DNA of 64,000 nt, taken from NCBI GenBank assembly GCA_041741415.1, contig JBGSKC010000043.1, positions 124,001 to 188,000 on the forward strand, written 5' to 3'. This DNA comes from JANQTF01 sp041741415 (GTDB taxonomy: Bacteria; Bacteroidota; Bacteroidia; J057). Positions 53,301 through 61,793 of this stretch are shown one piece after another (positions within the stretch are counted from its first letter, which is position 1; each line of letters starts with the position of its first letter). The position numbers were made by a program, and so were the translations under genes. The notes beneath the pieces are model-generated. The model made no database searches and was not told where the DNA came from. It saw only the letters and a list, made by a program, of their open reading frames with translations.

Positions 53301-55081
53301 ACACAGCAAATGGAATAAGTGCCCTTTACTCCAATACGACTGGGTTTAATAATACAGCGAATGGATCCTTTGCGCTTTATGGCAACACCACCGGAGTTGG
53401 AAACACTGCCACCGGGCGCAGCGCACTCAGCAGCAATACAACCGGAGTGTTCAATACTGCGAGTGGATACTGGGCACTTTACTTTAACACAGGAGGAATC
53501 TATAATGTCGCCACAGGAGCACAGGCGCTTCGCTCCAACACCACTGGCGACAACAACACCGCAACTGGAACAGACGCGCTGTATTCCAATACGACCGGAT
53601 CGCAAAACACCGCCAATGGAGCCCATGCGCTTTATAGCAATACATCTGGCGCTGGTAACACTGCGAATGGATATGATGCCCTTTACTCCAATACCACCGG
53701 AAGTAACAACACGGCCAATGGAAACAGGGCTCTGCTTTCCAATACCACTGGATTTCAGAATACTGCGGTTGGAAACAGGGCGCTTTTCTCCAACACAACC
53801 GGATTTCGAAACTCAGCCAATGGGGATAGTGCACTTTACGCTAACACAACGGGATTCCGTAACACCGCTACCGGAACAGAAGCACTGCACTCCAATACCA
53901 CTGGATTCAACAACACTGCAAATGGAGAAAGCTCACTGCACCTCAATACCAGCGGATACAGTAACACAGCGAATGGAGTAAACGCGCTTTACTCCAATAC
54001 CACTGGAAATAGTAATACAGCCAATGGGTCGAGTGCCCTGTACTCCAATACAACCGGCAGCGATAACACCGCAAATGGATTTGCTGCGCTAAACTCCAAT
54101 ACCACCGGCAGCGACAACACCGCGAACGGGATCAGGGCCCTGTTCTTAAACACTACTGGATCCAGAAACACTGCGAATGGAAATAGTGCGCTTTACTCCA
54201 ATACTACGGGTAGTCAAAACACCGCGAATGGAGATAGTGCCCTTTTCTATAACACCATCGGAAGTTCAAATACTGCAACGGGAGAGGATGCCCTCCGCTC
54301 CAATACCACTGGATCCACTAACACGGCGAATGGTAATAATGCCCTGTATTCCAATACTTCAGGTAGCCAGAACACCGCAAATGGAGTCGATGCGCTTTCC
54401 TCTAACACCACCGGATTCCAAAACACAGCGAGTGGGGAGGATGCGCTTTCCAACAATACAACCGGGGATGTTAACACCGCGATTGGAGCAGATGCACTCC
54501 TTTTCAATACCGAGGGCACTCATAATACCGGCCTTGGATATGCCTCAAATGTCTCCTTCGGGAGTCTGTCCTATGCCACTGCCGTTGGCAGCTTTGCTAC
54601 TGTCAGCGCCAGCAACAAAGTCCGCTTAGGAAGCTCATCGGTAACCGTAATTGAGGGTCAGGTTCCGTATAGCTTCCCCTCCGATGCGCGGTTCAAAGAA
54701 AACATCCAGAGCGATGTGCCCGGGCTGGCCTTCATTATGAAGCTCAATCCGGTTTCCTATCATTTCGACCACCTGCGCTATGCCCAGCATATACGCGAGA
54801 ACACAGAAGGCCGGGAAGAGCAATTGAACGAGCTTTCGCTTTCCCGCTCCGCAGGTTTTCTCGCCCAGGAAGTGGAAAACACCGTGATGGAAACTGGCTT
54901 CACCTCTTTTCAGGCTGTGCATGCGCCAACGACCCCGGAGGACACCTACAGCCTCGGCTATTCCGAATTCGTGGTGCCCCTCGTCAAAGCTGTGCAGGAG
55001 CAGCAGCAAATGATCGAAGACCTGAAAAAAATGGTGGAGCAGCAGCAAAAAATGATTGAAGCGTTGCAAGCCCGGGAATAA
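50336..55081 (+). CDS. Giant collagen-like repeat fibre with S74 self-cleaving chaperone domain
   Basis: 1581 residues, GTG start at 50336 giving a signal peptide (YSFLVAVALSATVFAQ). Residues about 21-130 are an N-terminal domain (QRMSYQAVIRDGSEALIKSA) common to Bacteroidota surface fibres. Residues 133-671 are collagen-like Gly-X-Y, mostly G-PQ-G and G-AT-G, broken five times by an SAYQVAVNNGFVGTSAQWL-type linker. Residues 734-1396 are 39 tandem 17-residue units of the form NTANGxxALYSNTTGxx. The C-terminus (about 1440-1581) is a peptidase S74 intramolecular chaperone: SDARFKENI with putative nucleophile Ser, then a coiled coil (QQQMIEDLKKMVEQQQKMIE). S74 domains trimerise fibres and cut themselves off. 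There is no T9SS sorting domain on this protein. Confidence 0.9.
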   Translation: MKKLYSFLVAVALSATVFAQAPQRMSYQAVIRDGSEALIKSAQVGLRISLLQGSATGPEVYVETHSTTTNSNGLISLEIGSGAVVSGVFATINWANGPYFLKTEIDPSGGTNFSITGVSEFLSVPYALYALSGTPGPQGDPGVQGVPGPQGATGPQGDPGPQGVPGPQGPTGPQGATGPQGMTGDDGPSAYLVAVSNGFVGSAAQWLNSLVGAAGPQGAAGPQGATGPQGATGPAGPQGPTGPQGPAGGPQGPAGPQGPVGPQGATGPQGATGPQGVPGPQGATGPQGPAGGPQGPAGPQGPAGPQGATGPQGAPGPQGVAGAQGATGPQGAPGPQGIAGPQGATGPQGATGPQGVAGSNGLSAYQLAVVNGFVGTSAQWLSSLVGPAGPQGATGPQGTPGATGPQGAPGPQGVAGPQGSTGPQGAPGTPGATGPQGAPGPQGVAGPQGATGPQGVAGASAYQVAVTGGFVGTSAQWLSSLVGPAGPQGTPGTTGATGPQGAPGPQGVAGPQGATGPQGAPGTPGATGPQGAPGPQGVAGAQGATGPQGVAGPQGATGPQGASGSNGLSAYQVAVNNGFVGTSAQWLNSLTGATGPQGPAGPQGATGPQGATGPQGPTGPPGATGPQGANGSNGLSAYQVAVNNGFAGTSTQWLNSLVGPAGPVGPAGPSGAANAWGLTGSTGTTDGSNFIGTTDSVPLTIRVNNQPSARIDHIKSNSFWGYRAGRPTATGNFNTANGALALGAITSGANNTANGANALRSNTTGSRNTANGSGSLFANTTGNNNTASGDSALYSNTTGSNNTASGAGSLRLNTTGYQNTANGNRALFSNTTGYQNTANGTSALYSNTTGFNNTANGTSALHFNTTGDENAANGFRALYSNTTGSKNTATGNNALYSNTIGSQNTANGSRALYSNTTGSNNLANGDSALFANTTGSNNTANGASALLSNTNGYQNTANGNKALFSNNGGYQNTANGANALFSNTSGYLNTANGISALYSNTTGFNNTANGSFALYGNTTGVGNTATGRSALSSNTTGVFNTASGYWALYFNTGGIYNVATGAQALRSNTTGDNNTATGTDALYSNTTGSQNTANGAHALYSNTSGAGNTANGYDALYSNTTGSNNTANGNRALLSNTTGFQNTAVGNRALFSNTTGFRNSANGDSALYANTTGFRNTATGTEALHSNTTGFNNTANGESSLHLNTSGYSNTANGVNALYSNTTGNSNTANGSSALYSNTTGSDNTANGFAALNSNTTGSDNTANGIRALFLNTTGSRNTANGNSALYSNTTGSQNTANGDSALFYNTIGSSNTATGEDALRSNTTGSTNTANGNNALYSNTSGSQNTANGVDALSSNTTGFQNTASGEDALSNNTTGDVNTAIGADALLFNTEGTHNTGLGYASNVSFGSLSYATAVGSFATVSASNKVRLGSSSVTVIEGQVPYSFPSDARFKENIQSDVPGLAFIMKLNPVSYHFDHLRYAQHIRENTEGREEQLNELSLSRSAGFLAQEVENTVMETGFTSFQAVHAPTTPEDTYSLGYSEFVVPLVKAVQEQQQMIEDLKKMVEQQQKMIEALQARE
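50732..52348 (+). repeat. Collagen-like Gly-X-Y coding repeat with five linker units
   Basis: DNA for about 540 residues of Gly-X-Y, dominated by GGxCCxCAG/CAA-GG(N) codons. Five interruptions encode the linker SAYxVAVxxGFxGTxxQWLxSL. The nucleotide repeat is imperfect through synonymous changes, so the array looks old or selected against slippage. Confidence 0.85.
52535..54523 (+). repeat. 39 tandem 51-bp units (17-residue NTANG repeat)
   Basis: 1989 bases, exactly 39 x 51, start to end in register. Each unit encodes N(T)A(N/T/S)G, two variable residues, (A/S)L, two variable residues, NTTG and two variable residues. Variation concentrates at the two residues after the first Gly and at the unit end. 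No unit is shifted out of frame. Confidence 0.88.
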
Positions 55082-55155
55082 GGGTGTTGTAAAATCAAAC
55101 GCCCACCTCCCCGGGTAGCCTTCCGGCAGGGTGCCAGCCATATTTCCTCAAAAGT

Positions 55156-55195
55156 GATGTCCGGGAAAAGGGGGAAAACCCCTCGCCCGGACATC
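55156..55195. repeat. Perfect inverted repeat between converging genes
   Basis: GATGTCCGGG (55156-55165) pairs with CCCGGACATC (55186-55195), with an inner GGGG-AAAA-CCCC stem. It lies between the fibre gene and the converging TonB receptor gene. No T-tract follows, so it may be a transcript-end or insulating structure and not an intrinsic terminator. Confidence 0.6.
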
Positions 55196-55282
55196 CCGAT
55201 ATTGTTGAGCCTGACATTCCTTACAGTCCCCGAAAGGATCAAAATGTTCAGGGAGAAATCCTGTGAAAGGAAACAGAAGCCG

Positions 55283-57676
55283 TCAGTACGTGAAAATAAT
55301 CCCTACCGTAGGCTGAATGATGCCCAGATCGTTCTCCAGCTGGTAGGTCAGGTAGCGGGTCGGGTCGTTGGGATCCACCACGGGGTTGAGGTTTTCGTCC
55401 TTCACAACATCCACAAAAGGAGGTCCTGGAATGGTGTTGAGATAAGCGTTCTGGATGTCGAGGTACAGGTTGAAGCTCCAGTTCTGGAAGAACCATTTTT
55501 TGTCCACGCGCAGGTCGAGCTGGTGGAAGGGGCGCAGGCGCTGGGTGTTGAGCAGGTCATAGTTGAGCACAGAAAGGCCGGTAGCCTCCCAGTTTTGAAT
55601 CAGGCTGGTGGCAGCCACGTCGGCGGGGGTGTATGGGTTGCCGGAGGTAAGCCGCCATTTGGCCCCCACTTCCCAGTTACCCTTGAACTGCTTGCCCGCC
55701 GTGAGGGCCACAATGTGGCGGCTGTCCCACGAAGAAGGAACATACACGCCGTTTTTGTCCTGAAATTCACTCACCCCGAGGGTATAAGCCACGATGCCAT
55801 AGAAACCTTTATAAAAACGCTGTTGCACAAGCAGCTCAAGCCCGAAAGTGCGCCCTGTGTTCGTGGAGGACACAGCCTCATTGCCCACCACCCCGAAGTC
55901 GCCGCCGATGTTGGCCAGGGAAATAGAGTCGCGCAGCAGGAAAGGGTAGTTCTCGTAGGTTTTGTAGTAGCCTTCCACCGAAATGCGGGCGTTGTTGGGT
56001 GCATCAAAAGCCAATCCAGCCACCACCTGGCGGTTTCGAATGTAGGTCACGTCTTTGTTCACCAGTTCGCCGGTGCCGGTTTGCCGGAAACCCAGCACGG
56101 TATATGGCGGAATCTGATAAAAAATGCCCGTGTTGAAATTGGCGCTCAGGCGGGGCGTAATGGCAAATGAGGCGGAAAAACGGGGCGAAAACTGCTGCCA
56201 GAGCTTTTGCATTTCCTCCGAAAAGCTGTTTCCGTCCATCCGGGTGCCGAGGGAAAGGGTGAGGCGGTCTTCGATCAGGCTCTTGCTCACTTGAGCGAAA
56301 ACGCCGAATTTATGCAGATTAAGCTCCGACTCGAAGTCCACCACGCCAAAGCCAAACTGCTGGTAGGTGTCGTTGGTGTATTTGGCTAATTCGTAATTCG
56401 CCCCCACATTCCATTTCCAGCCGTTCTGCCGGGCCGTGTATTCCACCCGCAGCTTGTTTTCGATTTCTCTCGACACATAATCCAGCAAGGGAGCCTGCGA
56501 TTCGTCGTTGTCGGGATACTTCACCGAGCGGTTGTTGAGCATGTTGCGCGAGGCCACCACGGTCCAGAAGCCGCCGTCGCCGAAGTATTTGTAGCTCGCC
56601 CCAATGGTGTAGTTCCACTGGGTTTGCACGGGGAGGTAGTTGAGGATGTATCGCTGCTGGTCGGTGCTGTCGGCGCCGAGGTTGAGGGAAAAATCGTCGA
56701 GGGCACCGAGGCTCAGGATGTTGAGCTCGTGGCGCTGGCCGAGGCGGATTTTGTGCTTGTACTGGTAATCGTTGTAGGCTGGCAAAAATGGCAGGGCCAG
56801 GGCGCGAAACAGCAACTGAAGGTAGGACCGGCGCGCCGAAAAGAGGAAGGAAGAGTTTTCGCCGGTGGGGCCTTCAACGGTGAGGGCCAGGTCGCTGGGG
56901 CCTACTGTGGCAGTGAAACCGAGGCGGTCGTTGCGGGCCTCGCGCTGGCGAAACTCAAACACCGACGACAAAGCGTTGCCGCGGTTGGCGGGGAAAGCAC
57001 CGGAGTAAAAATCCACTTCTCCGATAAAATCGACGTTGATAAGACCCACAGGCCCACCGCTGGCGCCCTGGGTGGCAAAGTGGTTGATGTTGGGAACCTC
57101 GATGCCGTCGATATAGAAGCGGTTTTCGTTGGGTCCACCGCCGCGAATCAGAATGTCGTTGCGGAAACTCACCGTGCTGGCTACGCCCGGCAGAGATTGA
57201 ATGACCTTGGAAATGTCGCGGTTGCCGCCAGGGTTGCGCTTGATTTCGCTCGTGCCGATGGTGCGGAGCGACAAGGGCGATTCTTCGATCCTTTTAAATG
57301 GCGCCGCCTCGATGGTTACCTCTCCCGTCGTGATGGTTGCTTCCCGCATCGGGATGTCCACTACATAAGGCTTGCTGATCGTGACCTGGATCTCCAGGGC
57401 TTTGGCTGGCTCATACCCGCCGTAGGTAACCTGAATGTCATACAGGCCCGGGGCAATTCCGCTGATCTGAAAACGGCCAAGGCTGTCGGTGAAGCCGCCC
57501 TGGTTGGTACCGAGTACCTGCACCGCCGCATATTCGAGCGGCCCGTTGGTAATGTCGTCATACACACGGCCGCTGATCAAGCCAGTTTGGGCAGTGGCCT
57601 GGAGACCAGCCAGGCTCAAAACGAAGAGAAAGAAGGCCTGAAGTTGGAAGCGGCCAGGAAGTGAGAAACAATTCAT
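55283..57676 (-). CDS. TonB-dependent receptor with CarboxypepD_reg-like domain
   Basis: 797 residues from ATG 57676, which gives a signal peptide (FQLQAFFLFVLSLAGLQATA). Residues about 30-115 are a carboxypeptidase regulatory-like domain (LISGRVYDDITNGPLEYAAV, GRFQISGIAPGLYDIQV). About 120-245 are the plug (NRDISKVIQSLPGVASTVSF, RNDILIRGGGPNENRFYIDG). The remainder is a 22-strand barrel ending in IIQPTVGIIFTY. There is no SusD gene downstream, so it is not a SusC/D glycan pair. It more likely imports a small ligand such as a siderophore or cofactor, or a peptide; the ligand is unknown. Monocistronic. Confidence 0.92.
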   Translation of the reverse strand: MNCFSLPGRFQLQAFFLFVLSLAGLQATAQTGLISGRVYDDITNGPLEYAAVQVLGTNQGGFTDSLGRFQISGIAPGLYDIQVTYGGYEPAKALEIQVTISKPYVVDIPMREATITTGEVTIEAAPFKRIEESPLSLRTIGTSEIKRNPGGNRDISKVIQSLPGVASTVSFRNDILIRGGGPNENRFYIDGIEVPNINHFATQGASGGPVGLINVDFIGEVDFYSGAFPANRGNALSSVFEFRQREARNDRLGFTATVGPSDLALTVEGPTGENSSFLFSARRSYLQLLFRALALPFLPAYNDYQYKHKIRLGQRHELNILSLGALDDFSLNLGADSTDQQRYILNYLPVQTQWNYTIGASYKYFGDGGFWTVVASRNMLNNRSVKYPDNDESQAPLLDYVSREIENKLRVEYTARQNGWKWNVGANYELAKYTNDTYQQFGFGVVDFESELNLHKFGVFAQVSKSLIEDRLTLSLGTRMDGNSFSEEMQKLWQQFSPRFSASFAITPRLSANFNTGIFYQIPPYTVLGFRQTGTGELVNKDVTYIRNRQVVAGLAFDAPNNARISVEGYYKTYENYPFLLRDSISLANIGGDFGVVGNEAVSSTNTGRTFGLELLVQQRFYKGFYGIVAYTLGVSEFQDKNGVYVPSSWDSRHIVALTAGKQFKGNWEVGAKWRLTSGNPYTPADVAATSLIQNWEATGLSVLNYDLLNTQRLRPFHQLDLRVDKKWFFQNWSFNLYLDIQNAYLNTIPGPPFVDVVKDENLNPVVDPNDPTRYLTYQLENDLGIIQPTVGIIFTY

Positions 57677-57874
57677 CTTTGAATGGGGTTGGATAAAGCG
57701 TTCGATTGGCAAAGAACTTCGACCCCATTCGTTTGTTTCGACTTTGAGGTAAAATGTAAAAATTTAACACGAAGTTGGATTAAATTCAGATTCTCTTTGC
57801 TTCCACTTCTTTTTCATTCCCCTTCCTCTCATCGTTTTACCTGATCATTCTTCATTCTTCAACCCAACGCTCAC

Positions 57875-58546
57875 ATGACCCGAACCCTCCCGCTTCTCAA
57901 GCAACTACTCGATCTGGTGGCTGAATTCGACCACCAGGCCGTGAGCCATGAGGTGCATTTGCCTGGGTTCATACACTGGCTGCTTCAGCGCAACAAAGAG
58001 GAAGGCAACCCCATGCCTGCCATGGCCGATTTTGACCAACCCCGGCAGAACGATGACGAAGGGATGACCCCGGAAATTCTTCTCACCATGATGGTCACCT
58101 ACCTGTTTCGCTACGCCAAGCATTACACAAAAAAGGCCCTCGAAGGCAGCCCTTTGTCCACCCTCGACGATTTCACCTTCCTCCTCACGCTTCGCTATCA
58201 GGGGAGCCTCACCAAGTCGGAGCTGATTTCCCAGCATTTGCTCGAAATCACCTCCGGCATCGAGATCCTCAAGCGCCTGCACAAAAAGGGCCTGGTGGTA
58301 ATGTTTGATGACCCCAACGACGGCAGGTCAAAGCGCGTGGCCATCACGGATGCAGGCACCCAGGTGCTGGAAGAGCAAATGGCGCACATGGGCCTGGTAT
58401 CTCATGTGGTGGCAGGCAACCTCCGCCCCGAAGAGCTGGGCCAGATTTTACCTGCCTTGCTCAAGCTCAACCGCTTTCACCAGGAAATTCACCAGGAAGA
58501 CAAGAGGTCCGAGCTGCCCCTGATCGTGGAGAAGTACCTCAGCTAG
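57875..58546 (+). CDS. MarR family transcriptional regulator
   Basis: 223 residues, long for MarR because of an extended N-terminal region (about 1-85, including the acidic DDEGMTPEILLTMMVTYLFR). The winged helix follows: LDDFTFLLTLRYQGSLTKSE with LISQHLLEITSGIEILKRLH, the recognition helix region, and the wing GLVVMFDDPNDGRSKRVAIT, the typical DxRxKxVxLT beta-hairpin. The C-terminal helix is for dimerisation. Divergent from the TonB receptor across about 200 bases (57677-57874), so the receptor gene is a plausible target. The inducer is unknown. Confidence 0.88.
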   Translation: MTRTLPLLKQLLDLVAEFDHQAVSHEVHLPGFIHWLLQRNKEEGNPMPAMADFDQPRQNDDEGMTPEILLTMMVTYLFRYAKHYTKKALEGSPLSTLDDFTFLLTLRYQGSLTKSELISQHLLEITSGIEILKRLHKKGLVVMFDDPNDGRSKRVAITDAGTQVLEEQMAHMGLVSHVVAGNLRPEELGQILPALLKLNRFHQEIHQEDKRSELPLIVEKYLS

Positions 58547-58695
58547 GATGCGGCTCCTGACAGGGATCCCCAATTGGCGGCATTGGGCTATTTGCGAAAA
58601 AAGCAGCTTTCATAAAGCCACGCTCCCGCTCATGCAACTTCGGCCTGCCAGAAGAGGTTAATAAGACGAATCACTCACACTTATCCATTTTTCGC

Positions 58696-59487
58696 ATGAC
58701 CCAAAGCAAGCATGTCAATCACCTCCCCCATTTGTTCCTGTTGTTCATGGCTTCCTGGATCGCTGTAGGATGCGACCAAACCACGCCCACGCCTGCTCCC
58801 CCCGAGGCTGACTATGCTGTTTTCCTGCTGATCGATGAAGAAAGTATTGACAATGGAAATGAACCCAACGACTTCTCCGAAAGGGATGTCAACGACCAGC
58901 TCGCCGACATTGGCCTGCGCCAGCCATTGAAGTATTTCGAAGACCACATCGGCGACGAAATCGTGCTCTACACCGGCCAGGTAGGGGATGAAGGCTGGTT
59001 TGCCCTCCGCGAAACCCCCGATTCCTGGTTGTCGGCAGGGCCGCTCTCCAATGGGATCCAAAACTACCTGGTTCCCGGCCCGGGCCTCGGTGCCTCCGAT
59101 CCCGACGACGACCGCGAGGTGCTGCTCGACAAGGTGCCTGCTGTTACGCCGCTGCGTGCCACAGGCCTCACCATGCTCCTCGGCCAAACCATCCTCGCCG
59201 TGGTCTATGACAGCGACATTAGCATCAACTACTCCCCGCTCCTCGGCAATCTGCAGGGTGCCAACCTGGGTATTGTATCGCTCACGGTGCTGGAGGTGGA
59301 AGAACGGACAGACGGATCCACTTCCTCTCTTCCGAAAGTGACGGTTCGCATTGAAGATGCAGAGGCAGTACTGAGTCTTCCACTGTTTCTGTTTGAAAAC
59401 GCACCGATCCCTGCCTCTTCCTCAGAACCCTTCGACATTACCCCGCCCGTCACCACAGACAGCATTTTGCTGGTGCCCGCGTTGTAG
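58696..59487 (+). CDS. Hypothetical lipoprotein
   Basis: 263 residues with a lipoprotein signal (LFLLFMASWIAVGCDQT, attachment Cys at about 26) followed by a Thr/Pro-rich linker (TTPTPAPPEA). The mature part is acidic (DEESIDNGNEPNDFSERDVN, GASDPDDDREVLLDKV) and probably beta-rich (AVVYDSDISINYSPLLG, VSLTVLEVEERT). No family is recognised. Acid-rich surface lipoproteins of this kind in Bacteroidota are often outer-membrane exposed, but no specific export signal can be assigned. A terminator follows its stop. Confidence 0.72.
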   Translation: MTQSKHVNHLPHLFLLFMASWIAVGCDQTTPTPAPPEADYAVFLLIDEESIDNGNEPNDFSERDVNDQLADIGLRQPLKYFEDHIGDEIVLYTGQVGDEGWFALRETPDSWLSAGPLSNGIQNYLVPGPGLGASDPDDDREVLLDKVPAVTPLRATGLTMLLGQTILAVVYDSDISINYSPLLGNLQGANLGIVSLTVLEVEERTDGSTSSLPKVTVRIEDAEAVLSLPLFLFENAPIPASSSEPFDITPPVTTDSILLVPAL

Positions 59488-59513
59488 TGTCTGCGAAAGC
59501 AACCGATAAGTTA

Positions 59514-59543
59514 CAAAGGCCGCCTCATCGGGTGGCCTTTTTG
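59514..59543 (+). terminator. Rho-independent terminator of the lipoprotein gene
   Basis: AAAGGCCGCC (59515-59524) pairs with GGTGGCCTTT (59531-59540, with a mismatch/wobble near the loop), followed by TT and G. It lies about 28 bases after the lipoprotein stop and faces the converging DoxX gene. Confidence 0.75.
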
Positions 59544-59559
59544 CTGAATGCACGTCAGC

Positions 59560-59991
59560 CTAAAACAGCCCGGAAGAGGAATTGCTCCCCCGCATGAACA
59601 GCCTGCCATCCAGGCTCCAGCTTCCGGGTCCGGTGAACAAAAACAGCAGGCCAAACAGCACAAACATGAACGGATGCTGTTCCTCGTACCAGAAGCGGCC
59701 CTCCCCCATGACAAAGGTGATGTAGCCGAGTGTTCCGATGCAAATGGCAGCGCCAACCCGCGTGAACAGCCCGAGCAGCAGCAGGATGCCCGCAACAAGC
59801 TCAGCTGATTTGCCCAGATACACCAGAAAACCACCTCCTTCTCCCTGAAAAGGCTCCCAGTCCAGGTAGCTTTTCATCAGCTCGGGCTGGAAGACTTCTT
59901 TGCCATGAAAAATCAGGAGAGCCCCCACCACCATGCGGAGCACGGCAAGGGTTTGTGCCAAGCGATAGGGTTCTGTGGAGAGCAAGCGCAT
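59560..59991 (-). CDS. DoxX family membrane protein
   Basis: 143 residues, four hydrophobic helices: AVLRMVVGALLIFHGKEVF (with the family R..G..F..G pattern), FLVYLGKSAELVAGILLLLG (conserved GKSAELVAGILLLLG), FTRVGAAICIGTLGYITFV and FMFVLFGLLFLFTG. DoxX-like proteins act in quinone-linked or sulfur/oxidant metabolism in a few studied cases, but most are uncharacterised. It ends a short minus-strand run downstream of the subtilase gene without a close operon partner (43 bases separate them). Confidence 0.86.
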   Translation of the reverse strand: MRLLSTEPYRLAQTLAVLRMVVGALLIFHGKEVFQPELMKSYLDWEPFQGEGGGFLVYLGKSAELVAGILLLLGLFTRVGAAICIGTLGYITFVMGEGRFWYEEQHPFMFVLFGLLFLFTGPGSWSLDGRLFMRGSNSSSGLF

Positions 59992-60034
59992 AGAAGCGAA
60001 GGTTAACAGTGAAAACGGAACAAACTGCCAGGGT

Positions 60035-61696
60035 CTACCCCCTGGGCACTGAGAAGGTCACTTTCTCCTGCCAGTCGAGTGCTTCGATCACAATCTCGTA
60101 CTCACCGGGCAGCCACCTTTCGGTATCGAACCACAATTCCGGGCCCTCGCGCTTGAGGGTATTGGGGTTCACCAGAACCAAATCCCTCCCCCGCTGAACG
60201 CGGATTTTGCTCACCTGCTGATCAAAAGCGGGCAGGGTGACGATAACGTTCAAAGCATCCCAGCGCCAGGAGAGCCTGGCACCTTCTGCCGCCGGCTGGG
60301 GCCTGGCTTCCAGGGCTGCCTGCCCGCGTGCCGGCTTGGACCTCTGGGCAATGGTGAGGGAAAACAGGTCCACGTTGCTGCGCAGAAGGCTGTCGGCCTG
60401 GATCACATTCGGGATGCCATAGCCATAATCCGAGTCGGGTCGACCGGCCTGGTCGCCGCTCAGGCGGATGGCCTGGATGATGGCCATGTTTGACTGGTGC
60501 CGGTGGGCTTGCCAGAGGCAGGCTGCGAGCCCGGCCGTAATCGGGGCGGCAAAGGAAGTTCCATTGGAAAGCTGGGTGCGGGCAGAAGGGCCGTAGGTTA
60601 CAGTGGCTGTGCCCATGGCTACCACATCTGGCTTGATGCGGCCATCTGCCGTGGGGCCCACAGAGGAAAAGGTGCTCAGGTCGTGCCAGCGCGTGACTGA
60701 ACCCACACACAAAATAGAATCTGCGTCGCAGGGGGCTGTGATGTGCCGCCAGGTGGACCTGCCCTCATTGCCGGCACTCGTAACTACCAGAATGCCCTTG
60801 GCCGCGGCCATGTCTGCAGCCTTGGTAACGATGGCCCTGTCGCCGTTCATGTCGGTATATTCATAACCGGGAGAATCCTGAAAATGGTTGTAGCCCAGCG
60901 AACTGTGAATTAAATCAACGCCCAGGCTGTCGGCGCGCTCCACAGCAGCCAGCCAGTAAAATTCTTCCACCTGAATTTCCCGCCTCGCGTCTTCGGTTCT
61001 GAACAACAGATAGGCGGCCCCGGGTGCCGATCCTATGATCTCGCCGGGTTTCCAGGCCGCCATCGTGGAAAGCACGCGGGTGCCATGGGCAGCGGCACCA
61101 TACACATTGGCCGTGTCATCGACAAAGTCCCAGGTATGCACAATGCCCTGGCGCTGGCGCAGGGAAGCGAAAGCCGTGAGGGTATCCACGCCGGGAAAAC
61201 CAGCATCCAGCACCGCGATGCGAACGCCTTTTCCGTCAAATCCTTTGGCATGAAAGTCGGGCAGGCCCAGCATTTCAAGCTGAAGGGTAGCCTGGCCATA
61301 ATTCCAGGCTTCCTCGTCTTGTGCCTCCAGCGAAGCGAGGCGGCTTTGAACCTTCATGATTGGTTGTGCGGCGATCAAAAAGGGCTGGTTGTTGTCGAAT
61401 ACAGCCTCGCTGCCTTCAACGAGCGCTGCATTGAACCAGCGGGAAACCATCAGGATCTTTCCTCCCTCCTGTTGCAGGGCCTGCAAATAGGGCCGATACA
61501 CTGGCAGGTCGCTGAAGTCATGGTTGATACCGGCAGCATGACGGCGTGCAATGGCTTCGGGCGACAAAAACAGGCCGGGCCGGGCCAGAAGAGCGGCCGC
61601 TTCCGGACCTTTGTCTGTGAACGTGACCCAGCGAAGCGTTTGGGCAAAAGACCACGAAGCTGGCAGCAGCAGAAGGAGGAAAGCGAATACGCGCAT
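60035..61696 (-). CDS. Secreted S8 family serine protease (subtilisin-like)
   Basis: 553 residues, signal peptide MRVFAFLLLLLPASWSFAQ. The catalytic triad is complete: Asp164 in IAVLDAGFPG, His204 in AAHGTRVLSTMAA and Ser381 in LSNGTSFAAPITAG, with oxyanion Asn310 (TSAGNEG). Residues about 20-130 are a prodomain-like region. After the catalytic domain (to about 430) there is a beta-rich C-terminal stretch ending LPGEYEIVIEALDWQEKVTF and SVPRG, which resembles a compact type A sorting-like terminus but lacks the usual PNP motif near its start; I leave the export route open. Probably a surface or secreted protease. Confidence 0.9.
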   Translation of the reverse strand: MRVFAFLLLLLPASWSFAQTLRWVTFTDKGPEAAALLARPGLFLSPEAIARRHAAGINHDFSDLPVYRPYLQALQQEGGKILMVSRWFNAALVEGSEAVFDNNQPFLIAAQPIMKVQSRLASLEAQDEEAWNYGQATLQLEMLGLPDFHAKGFDGKGVRIAVLDAGFPGVDTLTAFASLRQRQGIVHTWDFVDDTANVYGAAAHGTRVLSTMAAWKPGEIIGSAPGAAYLLFRTEDARREIQVEEFYWLAAVERADSLGVDLIHSSLGYNHFQDSPGYEYTDMNGDRAIVTKAADMAAAKGILVVTSAGNEGRSTWRHITAPCDADSILCVGSVTRWHDLSTFSSVGPTADGRIKPDVVAMGTATVTYGPSARTQLSNGTSFAAPITAGLAACLWQAHRHQSNMAIIQAIRLSGDQAGRPDSDYGYGIPNVIQADSLLRSNVDLFSLTIAQRSKPARGQAALEARPQPAAEGARLSWRWDALNVIVTLPAFDQQVSKIRVQRGRDLVLVNPNTLKREGPELWFDTERWLPGEYEIVIEALDWQEKVTFSVPRG

Positions 61697-61793
61697 CAGG
61701 TATGAAGTTGAAAGGCTAAAATAGGCCCTGCGCCGACAGAAGCATAATGAATCTTCGTTGAAATTTGTCAGGGAGAAGAGGCGTAATACCGCA

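Noticed and set aside
50954..54519. Minus-strand Gly/Pro-, Leu- and Cys-rich frames opposite the fibre gene
   Set aside because: Low-complexity mirrors of the collagen and 17-mer repeats.
52535..54523. Regular spacing considered as a CRISPR array or satellite
   Set aside because: Units are contiguous 51-mers in frame with the coding sequence; no spacers separate identical repeats.
55154..57664. Plus-strand frames (338 and 346 residues) under the TonB receptor
   Set aside because: Shadows of the receptor; no recognisable motifs, while the receptor frame shows signal peptide, plug and barrel.
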